Source of the DNA: Seiridium cupressi
Lineage: Eukaryota; Ascomycota; Sordariomycetes; Amphisphaeriales; Sporocadaceae
Direction: 5' to 3'
Length of the DNA: 64,000 bases
Assembly (NCBI GenBank): GCA_036674765.1
Contig: JARVKI010000039.1
Coordinates: forward strand, 248,001 to 312,000
The notes under the pieces were generated by a model, which was given only the letters and a program-made list of their open reading frames with translations, was not told where the DNA came from and made no database searches. This document shows positions 24,426-37,472 of this stretch, in pieces. The position numbers and the translations under genes are program-made. Each line of letters begins with the position of its first letter. Within the stretch, counting starts at the first letter, position 1.

Positions 24426-26151
24426 CCTGGGCATTCAATCACAATTATAGGGTCGACAACAGCCGGCGCATAGCACTAGAGAAGCCTCAGCCACTTGTGG
24501 ATCCATCTCACCAAGAGATTGGGCGTGTTTGCTGTCTGTTGTATGCCTACGTCGCAGTCCAATCCATCACGGTAGTAAATCGAGCAAGGCAGAACGGGCC
24601 CTTCCTTGTATAATCGACGGAAGGCATAAGTTCGTGTGCGCGACGGCAATGGTGTACACGGCTAGGAAGGCATTACTTTGGAAGTAGATTGTCAATGGAA
24701 ATTCCTAGGGTTGGTCTCACAGTCAATCAAGTTCATGAGATAAAAAAAAAAAATTGCTAATGCCACATTACTAAAGATCTCCCATGTTACCCAATATGAA
24801 GGACAGGCGAACCAGGGCAACGCCCGTCAGTTGCTTACTTTAATCCTAGGGTCCAGGATTCACTTGGCTGTAAAGCTTCCATTCTTCGATCGAGCGGCCT
24901 ACTCAAGGCCCCATCGCCTTCATGGCCTTTTACAGATCGATTCGCCTCTGGAAGTTGCCTTCCGGTATATATATACCACCGTCTTATGTGGTATCCTGCT
25001 CGTGCCTTGATTATTTGTATTGCTCTTGTTGAAATTGAGTCACCCACGTTGGACCCTGGAGTGCCTGCGTCGATACTCTTGGGCTTGCACACGCGCACAA
25101 CGGTCCATGTAGTAAAAGCAGCGATTTGCAGGGAACACTAGCATTCATACTTCAACGTGAATAATGTGTGTCGGCCTGGAGAAGGTTGTAGCGCTCGTAA
25201 TAGGAAGCTGAACCTTTGATGTGTATCTTTGAAGAGAGGTGACGGGTACTAAAGACAAAACTCATGAAGCAATTACTCATCTGGTGTACATGTTGATGTA
25301 AGAGAGCGCGTACATGACCTCGTAGATTTCGAATATACTTATTCGATCAGCCTTAGATTAGCCAATCACAAGAGTCTCTTACTGGAGCGAAAGCACTTCT
25401 TAAAAGTAACTGCGTCACTGGTGACCAAATAATAGCACCACATCGAAATTGGGAGGCACCAAAATTCCAAGAGTTTGAGTGGAGATGTTTGTATTTCATA
25501 CACAATAGACCTAAGAAATGCCATTAGGGTTGGATTTCCGACTCGGAATGCTATGATTTGCACCACGTATCACAAGCCGCCGCATCATTGCCGTCTAGCC
25601 CCCTCTGCAAATATTTCTGGTGTTCGTTTCAAGCTTTAAAAACTAAATAGCTAACGTATTAATCCTCATACGTGCCGAACTAAGTCTTGGCTGTCAGGGA
25701 ATCTTAGAGGCCACACAAATTCCTACCATGAACAGCGGGACGGGGTACGGGGTTGTATGATGTATATCAGTTCACGATGTATCTAAATGACAGCCCTAGG
25801 ACATCATAGGGTCGACAAGGACCTGATGCTATCTTCTGTAAATAGTTATTTCAGCAAACGTTTCTTTACATACACTTCTAAAAGCTCTTTGAAGCCAGGT
25901 GCATAATGTGAACGGAGGAGAAACTCCGGCTTAAATTTTCTGTAAATGGTTCTAGGGTATCTCTTCCTCAAAGCAATGGGTTTGCTAAATGTCGCACACT
26001 GCCCCAGAAGGGAGACTTCGCCTCAAAAATATGCATCAAAACACGTGTATACATCTTCATCTTCCTCGCCCGCTCCTTCCTGCTACTCCAACGGGGTTGA
26101 TACCGTACATATGTCAACTCAGATCCATCTCCTCCTTCATTTTATCCGACA
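24426..26151. other. Convergent spacer, DIB1 / PAG1
   Basis: This 1.7 kb stretch between two convergent genes contains no frame that I can support. It is AT-rich from about 25100 to 25900 and carries a run of 12 A near 24743. It probably holds the two 3' UTRs and unannotated sequence. Confidence 0.45.
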
Positions 26152-29100
26152 TCACCTGAGAAAGTTCTGCGGCACTTTAGGTACTTGTGGGCTTGGGACC
26201 TGGCCGAGCTGTGTTCTGAAAAGGTCTCTCTGCCGATCCGCATCCCTGGATCTTCCGCCAGTCAGTCTGCGCATATGCGTGCGTGTCGCCTGTTTGACCG
26301 GGCGGATCATGTTCTCTAGAAAGAACGAACCATCACCAGATCCATCTGGATTAGGCCGATCATCGTCGCCGTCGGAAAAGACATCTTCGGTCAGCTCATC
26401 ATCCGATGTGAATTCGCCTGCTTGCGCATTGTGGGTACTGGGCACCATCGGAGAGGTCACAGAGCGACTAAGGAAGCCTGGACGAGTCGGCGGTTCGACG
26501 CTGAATGCGGCGGGGTTCATGGTGTTCAGTGGCTGCACCTCGCGCGGCGAAGGTCCTGGAGGTGGGCGATCTACAAAGCCGTTCTGGAATGAGGTATTGC
26601 TTGAAGCTTGATGCAGTATCGGCAAAATCTGCTCGTCGTAAAGCTGTGTCGTACTCTCATATCCTTCAGGAGAGAACTCAGTTATCGTTCGCGATGATCG
26701 CCCCTCGCTTGGTTGACTCTGCGACATGTCATCGAAGAAGTCGTCCAGACTGTCCAGCTTGGTGACAAGGTCTGCATTCATGTGTCCCTCGCCACGGCCG
26801 TCGTCAGACATCATGGTGTCCGTGCGGTCTGGCATCTGGAAGTAGCCATACTGGAAATCGTCATTATGGAATTCCACTTCCGGTGTTGGTGTTGGATCCG
26901 TCGGTATGCCGTTCTCTGCGTCCGTCTGGCACATATAAAACGCAGCATGTATGTTTGCTCGAGTCATGTCTGTCTTCTTAGCTGGAACTGGCACAGCCCA
27001 GCCAGATTCCTCGGGTATGCCGAACAAGCTCTGTGTTCGTTCATATTCCTTGCGGATGGCCTTTGATGAGGACTGCGTCATACTCATGCGCAGGTGATGC
27101 TTGTCCATAGATGAGCCTGGCATCGGCATGATGCTATCAAGTACTTGCAGCGCTTCCATGCAGTACTGGGTCTGTAGTAACCGGAGGAGAGGTGAAATAA
27201 GATCGGATCCGTGCCCCGCGATCTCCGGTTTCCTCATCTCGGTTTCAGGGATGACCACAGTCAGTATGCGCATAGTCATGATCTTGACAGAAGAAATGCT
27301 GTTCGTCAGGAAGCCCATCAACACGACCAACATTTTGAAATCCAGCTGTGGTAGATAGACATCGCGCAGTGAGATGAATAGTTCCCAGAGGAACTCACTG
27401 CTGTGCTGATACTGACATGTCATGAACCTGTCAAGAGCAACACAGATACCATGAAATTCTTGAGCTTCTGCAACCGCATAGAGGATCTCCGCCGTGTTGA
27501 TAATGTCCTCGGGAATGAGGTCCATATTTCGTTCCATGGCTTCCAGGAATCGTGGAAAGTTTGCAATCGTCGCAAAGAATAGTCGATCATCATTGCCAAC
27601 CAAAGGGTCACTCGCCAGCACGACGAGTTTGTCAAGTGTCTTCAGCGTAAGCTCGAGACAGTTTGAAGACCTCAATCCCTTATACAGTAGTGGCTGAATG
27701 CCTTCAAATACTCCGTCCCATCTCGGCGGCCGACCATCGAACAAGGTCTTTCTAATGTCTGGATTTTGGAAATCCACCTTATCCAGATATTCGTTAAGCA
27801 TTTCAACTGCTTCATAGAACTCGCGCTCATTAATGGATTCCAAGCAGGCGCATGCCGTCCAGAAAAGCTGGGGCAGCTCGAGGAGCTTCTCAGGCTCAAG
27901 TTTGACGATCAGAGTCTTCAGAGTTGTCAGGATTTCCATGGAAAAAGTCTGGATCTCGGAATCCTCGTCAGCGATTGTGTTCGATAGGCGAGCAAGCATA
28001 TCACCGAGCATTAGCTGATCTAGGGATGTCAATATGCATCGGAATATCTGGAACGATCGACACGCTAAGTGCCTCACGGGACAAGAAGTCGCCCACGTCA
28101 GGGACAGTTTGCTCCACTGCTCTTTGATCCCAGGGAACGTCACCTCGAAAGTTTTCACCACCTCGGACGTGAGATACTCCATACTCTGAGGTACTTTGGT
28201 GTCTCGATCACCTGTCTTGCCATTGCTGTCTTCGTAGCCCCATACTACAGATTTGTCATGTCGACGCACCGCATCAATCAAGTCTTCGATTGACTTCTTG
28301 GTCTCCGTTGGAGTGGCGTCATCCATCTTAGATATGACCAGCTCGTGTATCAGATGGACCAGCATTTCTCTCGCCTGCTCTTGCACAAGTGGCGTATAAT
28401 GATCCCACAGCACCGTCACAACCTGTAACAACACGGGCAGGTGCTCCGTAGATAGCTGTACCGGAGAGACCATCAGATCCACAAGGAGAATAAGCGATAG
28501 TTGACCAAGGGAAAACCCTGCTTGCTTTGTACCGACTGGTAGGGCTTGTGTAAGGTCTGCACAATGAGGAAAGTGATTGACATCCGGGGGTGGCGGTATG
28601 GCCTCCCTCTTCTCATTGGGCACCATGGCCTTTGGACTGATTTGCATGAGTAGGAACTCTACAACTTTGATGCCAGGGCTGCTTGGACTGCTGGACAAGA
28701 ACACGACGATCTGCTTGGCGTATTCCACAAAGTTCTGCTCGCGCCGCTCAAGGCACAGTGAGATAATGAAATCTAGTACCAGACGAACATTGCCCGGGTG
28801 GGGCCCAGTTGCTAGAGCTTGCCACAGTGCTTGAACTTCATTGTGCAAGGCGGATCCGGACTTAATGGTCAACTCCAACAGATTGGCGAGCAGTACATAA
28901 GAGTTGGCAATGGGCCCGCCATTGGGGTCGACCTTGAGCTCGATAGTCTGAATCCATGGTAAAATGACGGCAACCATGTTTTGTTTTGCACCGTTCGTTA
29001 ACCCCTCAAAATAGAGGGTGAACTCCGAGAAAATGTGGAATGCGAGCTCCGGGTGTTGTTTCGCAAGACGCTTCGATATCTCGAACTGTGCCAGCTTATA

Positions 29101-32100
29101 TACAGCTTTCGTCTTGTCGGAAATACTGATATCGAAATCCTGAATCTTGGAGCTGCGGGCTGCTTGTTGGTGTTCTTCCAGTGCTCTCAGGACGCGAGCC
29201 GATTTAGATCGGATATCGCTCACTTCGTTGCCAAGTGCAAACAAGCATAGACCGACCAGTCTCCAGAATTGGGTTGGGTAATCGATGTTCTCGAGGAGGA
29301 CCTCTGTGATTACCGTGAAGTAGCTTTCCAAGACTTTCGACACGGTTGTAGTGTAACATTGTCGGATACAAACGTCCAGGAGATAAGGATACTCCTGGTT
29401 AGAGACAATCAGGTTCTTTAAAGCTCTTCGCCCAATCAAGTTCAGCCTATCACTGCCGGAGTTGAATATGGATTCAATCCACATCAGCATTCGTCGCATG
29501 TCGAATTGAAGCACAGCACCACTCTCGGTGGTGACGCTCACAGCACCAGCACAAAGAGCTGCCATGGCGCTAAGAGCGGCAGTCCTCAAATTTCTCTTCT
29601 CAATCTCCATAGCAGCAGTAACGGTTCCACGTTCGCTAAGAGACTGCTGGTCGATCATTGACTGTCGCATGCTCTCCTCTCTTTGACGGATCTGAGGCTG
29701 GTTCGGAGAAAATCCACACCAATCCTCCATCAATGAGAATGACGACTTTCGAGACTCAAACGTCATCCACCTAGAGGGATCTTTAGTTCGAGCAATGCCT
29801 TCAAATAATTCCTCCATCAATCCGCAATAATGGCGTCGAAGTTTTTGAAATTCCCAGTCCATCTGTACCTCGCCGTCCATTAGGAAGAGCTTGAGGTCCT
29901 TTGTGAAATTGCAAAGATTGTTCAAGATCCATTCGTCTTGATAGACCTCCGGGTCCTTCAAGAAGTGGGACGTGAGTTTGTATACGTGAGTCAACTCTGT
30001 CCGTAACAGATCCATTTTTCGGTTGCGCCGGGGACTGCTGGCTGTTCGCTGGTGTATTCGGGTTCTGGCTTCATCGTTGCACCTCGACACCTGACCTGAG
30101 AGCTCTTCCAGGAGGGTTCTGTAGATATTTCTGTTGATTGAGCCCAAGGCGAGAACAACTGCCTCTCGGACAGAGGTTGACGTGACTGACAAGAGCGGAT
30201 TCAAGTATTTGAAGAGTACTCGCGCTGAGATGATTTTGTCTGAGGACTTTGATGTCTTTCGGGTATGTTGATTACCTGGCGATGCCGCAAATTGGGAGGG
30301 GCCAGTATCAACAAGGGTCGTGCAAGCAAATATGAGATAGAGCTTGAATTGTTCGACAAGGATATCTGGCTGTGCTGTTGGGGTTCTGGTTGCATATCGT
30401 GCGCTGACAGGTTCGTTGCCATAGTACAGGCCCCTGGAAGGCTCCGACAGGATCACTATACCCTTGTACATCTGCATAATGCGATTGCAGACCAGGTCCC
30501 GACTAATTGTTACCGTGAAGGGGCATCGATCAAACGCAATTCGAATGAGGTTTGGAAAGATCTTGAACCAAAGCGTGGTATCATAGGAGACATCGCTTGT
30601 GCACAGCTCGATCAGTGCACCGTGATTGTTGCTCTTTTGCATTCCACGTTGCAGGCGACTACGTTCGGCCACTGACAAATGCTCATCTTTGAAACTCATC
30701 ACTTGCACCGAGTCATTCTCAAGAATGTCTATCAGTCGTTGAGCATCGTTCTCTGGCCCACCATCTTTGCCAAGAGCTGCATCAAACTCGGTGATGAGAC
30801 GGAGGACCGTCACCGCGTGATATCTCACTCTTCGTGACTGGGAGCAGAGGAAGAATAGGCCGCGTGCCTCGACATGTTCGACTTCTGCCCATATACTTGA
30901 CAGATCAAGTTTCATGCCTCGTTTGTCGTTTCCCTTGACCTCGCCTGAGTCAGACGCAGCGTCCTTCGTCTTTTGCCTGATCTCGTCTCTCCATATTTGC
31001 AGCAACTCAACATAGAGGCGTAGTGTGTTTTCGATATGAACCGGCCCGAGCATACCGCCATCAGACATTGTCGAGTACCGATCATCAAAGTTGAAAATGA
31101 ATCGAGCAAATCCCATGGTGACTTGGTGGGCATGGGATTGTCTGGCAATGGACTTCAAGGATTGGGCTGATGACTCGGCGATATTGGATTGCACATGGGC
31201 TGTGCCCGTGCAAAGAAGATTGATCAACGAATTAAATGGAATGTCAACGGGCAGACAGCGAGGAAGGGCCTGGACCGCAACATGAAGAAGTTCATAGAAG
31301 GCTTGTTTCTGTTCGGCCGGGTTTTGTTCGTCTCTTCGAGAGAAGTTGAATGTCTCAGTTATTGGGGTTTTAGGCCCCGGTCCAGGGCTGTTGAACTTCT
31401 CATCTAACACTGCTTGGCCACCGAAGGTATCATCACAGATGATGGTAATCTTGCCAAGGATTTCAGAGAACCTTTTGTAATACTCTTTGACAACATCGCT
31501 TAGGGCACTAACTCGGACGGGTTTTGCGAGAGAGTCATCCTGAGTAGTAGATGGTACCGGAGAGAAGGGAACACCTCGAGGAGATTTAACACCGGGTGAT
31601 CCAGGGGGTAGTTGTTCGGACAGTGGAGGATTGACGCAGTCCAGGGGAAATGGTGGCCGGCCCTCTTCGCCCTTCTCTAGGTCCGACATGATCACGAGAA
31701 ATGCCCTGATACCGATTACCATCCTGTCAGGATCAAGCTGTTCCACCTTGAGATCTTTGTTGTTGTAAAAAAGCTCGGCGTTGACCAGTGGAAATATGAC
31801 ATTCTTGAAACAATACTCGGGATATCTGAACCCGATGATTCTGATTATTTGAATGAGTGGTCCGGCCACCGTAGTGTCGGCCGCAGAGTATATCCGCTTG
31901 TTAGGCGGGAGGACCAGTTTGATGACGTCGTCCAGCTTCTTCGTCACTGCAGATTGAGTGTCACTGCAGCGGTAGAGATATGCCCAAAGCAACCGAGATA
32001 TTACCTGCAGGCAGAGTGGTCGCAAGCTGCGATCCTTGAGACGCGCGTGAAGAGGTAAAATCATCTGGACCCATTGTGATGCAGAAGTCTCAGGCGGTGA

Positions 32101-34279
32101 CACACAAATCATGGTTGCTGTAAGAGGGAACGCAGTCTGCCAATGGCGTAGTTTGATGAACATCGATGCCAGGCGGGGACTGATGTTACTAATGACCTCG
32201 CCCCATTTGGGTTGTGTGAGTTGACTATTGCTTGCTTCGGCTGCAATAGGTAGGAGCAGAGTCTCAAGCACTTGACAAAAGGCCGACTTCACCTTTTGTC
32301 CATGCGACCTAGCGAACTGCTGGCCCAAGGCTATTAGAAAATCACAGGATTGCTCCCAAGCGGTATCTGGCGATACCTTTAGTCGCAAGTGTTTCATGCC
32401 ACCTAGGACCAATTCCATCTGTCCTTCAGGGTATCGATTCGCCGTGGTTGGGCTCCTCCCAGCAAGGTCCTGAAGTGACCTCTCCAGGTCGACAATAAAT
32501 CGGTTCGTCACGCTCATGAAGTTGATCTCGCTCATCACCCCTAGTAGCTGCGAGAACAAATTCCAGTTGGCTAGTTTGAGTGGGGACACAAAGAGTTGTT
32601 CAATATCTGCGATCTTGAGTTGGCCAAAGATGATGCCTTCCAGTTTGTCCTCCATCTCCGGTGTAATGGAACTAAGATTGCTCTGGCTGATCACCTCCAG
32701 GAGGACACGACACAAGATATAAATTGAGACGATAGATCGTCGCTCGGCCTGTGCTACGTATTCCTGTTTCGTAGCCAGCGATGTTTGCCCGTTGTTGGGG
32801 CCATTTTCGGCTGGCAAGCCGTTTGCTGTCGCTACCTGCACAGGTTCCGTATTGCGTCGCAGCAGGGGGCCCCCAGGCATATGGTTCCTGGAGTGTTGGA
32901 GGTGTCCTCGCGCCTCACTTGCGGCCTCGCTCTTCTGTTTTCTCCACAGCATAATCAGGTCGATGAGAGGCTTCGGCTTTTGGCTGGCAATGTGTCCAAG
33001 AGCTACAATAAATTGATCGAAGGCGGGATCGGACCCAGGGCCACATATCTGATCGATCTGCGGCTCCGGATCAAATGGAACAGTGATACATTCGTTCAAC
33101 TTCTCCTCGGCTAATGCAATGAACTACAAAAGAGTTAGCAACATGGGCCAGCCACGATCGTGTGGTGCGTTACTGACATGCGTGAACAGCACATGCAGGG
33201 CGTACTCGCCCACCGTTTTCTGCTCATGGTGATGCCTCGACGAATGCGAGGGGTGTTGAGAGTGATCACGTCTAGACCTGCTGTGCATACGCTCCAGGTT
33301 TCTCTGAGTAATGGTGCCGCCACTGCTCTCTGTGATCGAAAGATTCCTCTGCAGTGAAGGGTGGACACTCGGGGTGGCAGTGGTACCCGACAAGGCAGTC
33401 GCAGGTCGGGAAGCCATCGTCAAGTCCGACTCCATGCGGCTCGGTGCGCGCATGTCTGATCGGTCTGGCAGAAGGCCAACGCCAGCGGCAGCTATGATCT
33501 GCGGGCTGAGTGGACTTGACGACGAACTGGCCAGGCTTCCATTCCGCGAATGTTGAATGCCATGGACAATTGATGTCTGCCGGTGATGTCCATAAGCAAC
33601 ACCTTTCGGGTCTCCTACTCTTTCCGCCAAAGCTGCTATGCCCGGGCGCGACGAGGATATGTTTGATCGTGGAGACGTTGTCGCAGAGATCGGTGGCCCC
33701 GGCGACTCGGGAATACCAGCAAGAGGGCCGGACTGAAGCTTCTCAAGGGATGACTCTCGCGAATGGGCGGCGGATCGACTGATCGGGGGGTCCAAGGCGA
33801 TAGGCCGGAGGGTCTTGTCCCAAGCAGCGTCGTCGTCGTCGTGTAGGTTCTGTCGAGAAGCTGAGCGAGGCGAGTACTTCAATGGATCCTGCTGGATGTG
33901 ATCTGGCAGCGCCTGGGACGGAACTACGTAATGAACGGAGTTGTCAGCGGAGGCATCAAACATCAGATGGTCGGCAGGCCTGGATATTGCACCCCTCATT
34001 TGTGAAACATAGCGTAGACTCAGGGGACGTTGAGGGTGCGAAAGCGTCAAGCATCATACAAGGGCACAGATTGCGGCCAATGGTCGCGGGATAAGTGATG
34101 ATTTGGTTGCGCTTGTAGCCTTTCTCTCGAGGGATTCGTGACAAGGGTATGGATTGCGATGCGGAACCAACTCACCCATGATGGAAGGTACGAGCCCATC
34201 GCCGACACAAGCTGCTCGGCACGCGTTGTCCAATCTGTATCTTTCGTGGTTCTATCTCATTCGTAGGGAGGAGGTCCAT
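26152..34279 (-). CDS. Cell morphogenesis protein PAG1/TAO3 (Furry/MOR2 family)
   Basis: Proposed exons are 34279-34176, 33979-33178 and 33123-26152, for about 2625 residues. The large last exon is certain; it alone encodes 2323 residues. The N-terminal part is Ser/Pro-rich and disordered (SRSAAHSRESSLEKL, RSRRDHSQHPSHSSRHH). The family N-domain begins at EYALHVLFTHFIALAEEKLNECI, joined across a 54-base intron. A very long HEAT/armadillo-like repeat body follows, with the MOR2-PAG1 middle and C domains (for example PTQFWRLVGLCLFALGNE and LTWATSCPVRHLACRSFQIFR). The last 250 residues are acidic and disordered. In yeast Tao3 is a scaffold for the Cbk1 (NDR) kinase in the RAM morphogenesis network. 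The first exon and its 196-base intron are tentative: an ATG at 34003 inside the minus-strand frame (MRGAISRPADH) is the alternative start. Confidence 0.88.
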
Positions 34280-37200
34280 AAGACGGACGTGTACACTTGA
34301 CCAAGGTTTATGCTAATGATTCAATTGCGATCAACGAATGGTCTGTAGCGTTCTCCAGTCAAGGGGCTCTGCACTGCGAAAAGTGAACAGCCAACAGGAG
34401 GACGAGATCGGTGCGCGCCGAGTTTCTACGGAAGACAAAGTTGGATACTCAGAACTGAGTTCCTGATTTGGAGCCTCTTACCATCTGTCAAGACCTGATC
34501 GACAGACTCATGCTTTTTCAGCGGCATTGAAATTCGATCAATCACACAGCCATCGGCCGTCAGGATGAGAAGCTAAGGCCCGTATGCAAGGCACTGGCCA
34601 ATCAACGAATCTGGGGCGCATGGGAGGGTCCCTGGCCAACGCCAAAGGCTCGGTAGATGCACTAACACGAAAGTGGGATTATGTGGAGGGCTTGTCACGC
34701 CTGGTGAAAAGCAAATACCTGCACAGGAAAGTCAAGAAAGTTGATGTACCATGTCGGAAGAACATCAGGTCGTGCGAGCTGAGATCCATCCAATCGCAAG
34801 CAATACGGCAGCAGTCCAGAAGAAGCCCGAATGACCTACCGTAGCTAAGACCGGCTTTATTGCAACATGAGTAATAGACATGTCATTGACCTGGAGTGTA
34901 AACCGCCGACGTAATAATACATACATCCATCGACCTATCAGAGTCTGGTGCGATATACAAGTGCATACCAGATACCTATGACTGATGAGTCCAATACGAA
35001 TGGCTACAAATTCCGACTATCGAGCTCTACTATAGGTGTCAGGATGCACAATGCATGCAGCCTTTCGACTTACATATATGCCTTACGCAGGCGATCTTTT
35101 CATTATGGAATCAACGCCAAGAACCTTGAAACTCCAAAACACAAAATCATGCTCGGACTGTGAGGCTCTTCGCCTGGCGGGTGTAGAACATCACGCCAAT
35201 TCAATCTGACTATTCTCGCCTGTACGTTTATTGCAACAAGATACCCCTCTGCGTGCCTTTGGGGAGACAGCAGTGTGTATATATCATTAATCAAGTATAG
35301 GGCCAGTTTGAATGTCGGCCCTCCACCGACCTGACAAGTCCTTTGCTGATACCTACCGTTTGCTGGGTTGCTCATGACAAGCCTCTCAAGCTGCAAAGAA
35401 AAGGCAAGGACAACAAGAAATGTACAGAGTAAAAGCGCGCTCTCGATACCGCGGAAGGGTTAAATAGAACATTCAGCGCGGGCATGGGTCATGATATCTT
35501 GCCCTCGCACGCCGATGGGATAACAATAACCACGGGGCCGGCAGTGTAGCTACATTAGTTCGCCTTCGCGTAGACACCACAGGTGGTAAGACCGACAGCG
35601 AGCCTCAGGGGGTCGGACTTCCGGGGTTTGTTGGAAGCCGCGACGATGAAATGCGACTACCGAACCCCACAAGTGACAAGACAGCCCACAACGGCAATGC
35701 TATACAAATGGCCGCGCGAACTTGAGTGCCCAAGTAGGTATCTGCCGGTGGCACTGGCAACATGTCGAAAGCCGCGACCACTCGGAAGCTGACCGGGAGA
35801 CAGTTGCAAAGTCATGCATACCTAGGCACTCATTCGTTCATCCCGTGAGTACATACGATACTATTTCATCCAGACAGATATGTGTAACGCCGATTACACG
35901 ACTCAACTGATGCAAAGATACAAACAGTGGATTTGTTTTGTTCCGCCAAGACAGCTTTCTGCAGTCTACTCGCGCAGCGGCGCCACCGGTCAATGCTGCG
36001 TTCTCAGGGGATTGCCAATACCGAGTCTCGAAGGCCCGTCCGGTCATCGAGGGGACGTAAGCATTGAAGGACCTGATAGTAAGCAAGAGTCTAGTTACAG
36101 CTGAAGCCCAAGTCCAGAGGACCGTGTTATATCAGGGAGAGAAACGTTAGTGGGATGTCCACCAAACGATTTCATTGAATCTGTCTGATGCCGGCAGTGA
36201 ACAATGTTATTATGCTTCACAGATATTACAACAAGTGACGAAACTGCGGAAAGTTAGGCCGAGGTTCTAGAAGACCCGGCAACCAGCAGAATCAAGGGGT
36301 ATACCGGCGGCATTGTGCCTAGTAGCAATGGAATCGCAAGCCGTTGTTACCCGGTAACTTTATTAGATTAGCTACGGACAACCACCTTACCCGGGTCTGA
36401 ACGTGTTCGTCGCCTTCGCGGCATCAAGATGGCGTTCAGAACGAGGGATGGCGACGGGTACCTCTCGCGAGTTGTCGGCCATGGTGCATACTGCGGTTGC
36501 AGTGGAATCCGAACACGGGCACGAGACCTTATGTAGGTTGGCCCCCTATGATGTCTAGCAGGAGCCACTCTCCTCAACGGGATGTGTCGTCGGGATGCCG
36601 GAGAGTCCTTTAATGGCACGATTCCGCACAGCCCCCCACTGCAAGACACCAAGTCGGCCAGCGAAAGTCGGGAGCGCTAGGGACCAATTGAGACTAGACT
36701 CGGTGGCACCACCATGCCACAAGACGGGGCTTGCTGCCCAGCGTTGCTGGCTGCTGCTACGACCTGCTACTGTGCCTACAATGTAACTTATTCCCTGTGC
36801 CTACCTGGGGCTTACCTGGGCATCTTCCTTGTTGGCTTACCCTGGCTCGGCACAAACCGTAGGGGTCTTGGGGTCCCGAGCCCCCCAAGCGCTTATTATG
36901 TATTATGCTAGGCTGTCCTTATCGGAAATCTTTCGATCACCATTCCGAGAGTTTTCTGAGAAGGATTCTCCCTTCTCTCACACATTCTGATTCTGCTTTG
37001 ACACTTCTTCTTGCCTGCCCGTGTTGTCCGTTTTCTTTTTGTTGTCATTTCTGCGAGAAGTCGTGGTCTTGGCCGGACTCTAGTGGCGCCGTCCCTTTGG
37101 CATCTTGCCCCGAATCCGAATCCGCTCTGCTACCGCAGCATCCAGCCCACCGCCATCACAAGCCAAGTCACTTGCCAAACTCTTCCGGCCGACAGTCGCA

Positions 37201-37472
37201 GCGCGCAACTGCAGAAGTTAACACTGACTTTTTGCTGCACGGCTCTCCGTAGCCAACCTCAATTTCGCGACATATTCTGGCTGTGCTGCGCCGTGACGTG
37301 AACTTGCACTCGCACTCGATTGCTCGTAGCTGTTTCGTTTCACTAAAAAGCCAGTGGTGATTCAGTATCGGGCACGATCCACCGCCCCGAGCGACCAGAC
37401 CCGCGTCACTCAGGAATTCGCGTCAGAAACTGCGAACTTTTCAGGATCGGCTACTCTTGAACGTCGATCAAG
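34280..37472. promoter_or_regulatory. 3.2 kb divergent spacer, PAG1 / P450 reductase
   Basis: The longest clean promoter region between two divergent genes in the window. I found no ORF with a recognisable product; frames at 34584-34844, 34948-35163 and 36905-37252 are short, and I recognise no product in any of them. From about 36900 to 37472 the plus strand is a CT-rich leader, with no ATG in the last 210 bases before the reductase start, so no upstream ORF interferes there. Confidence 0.45.
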
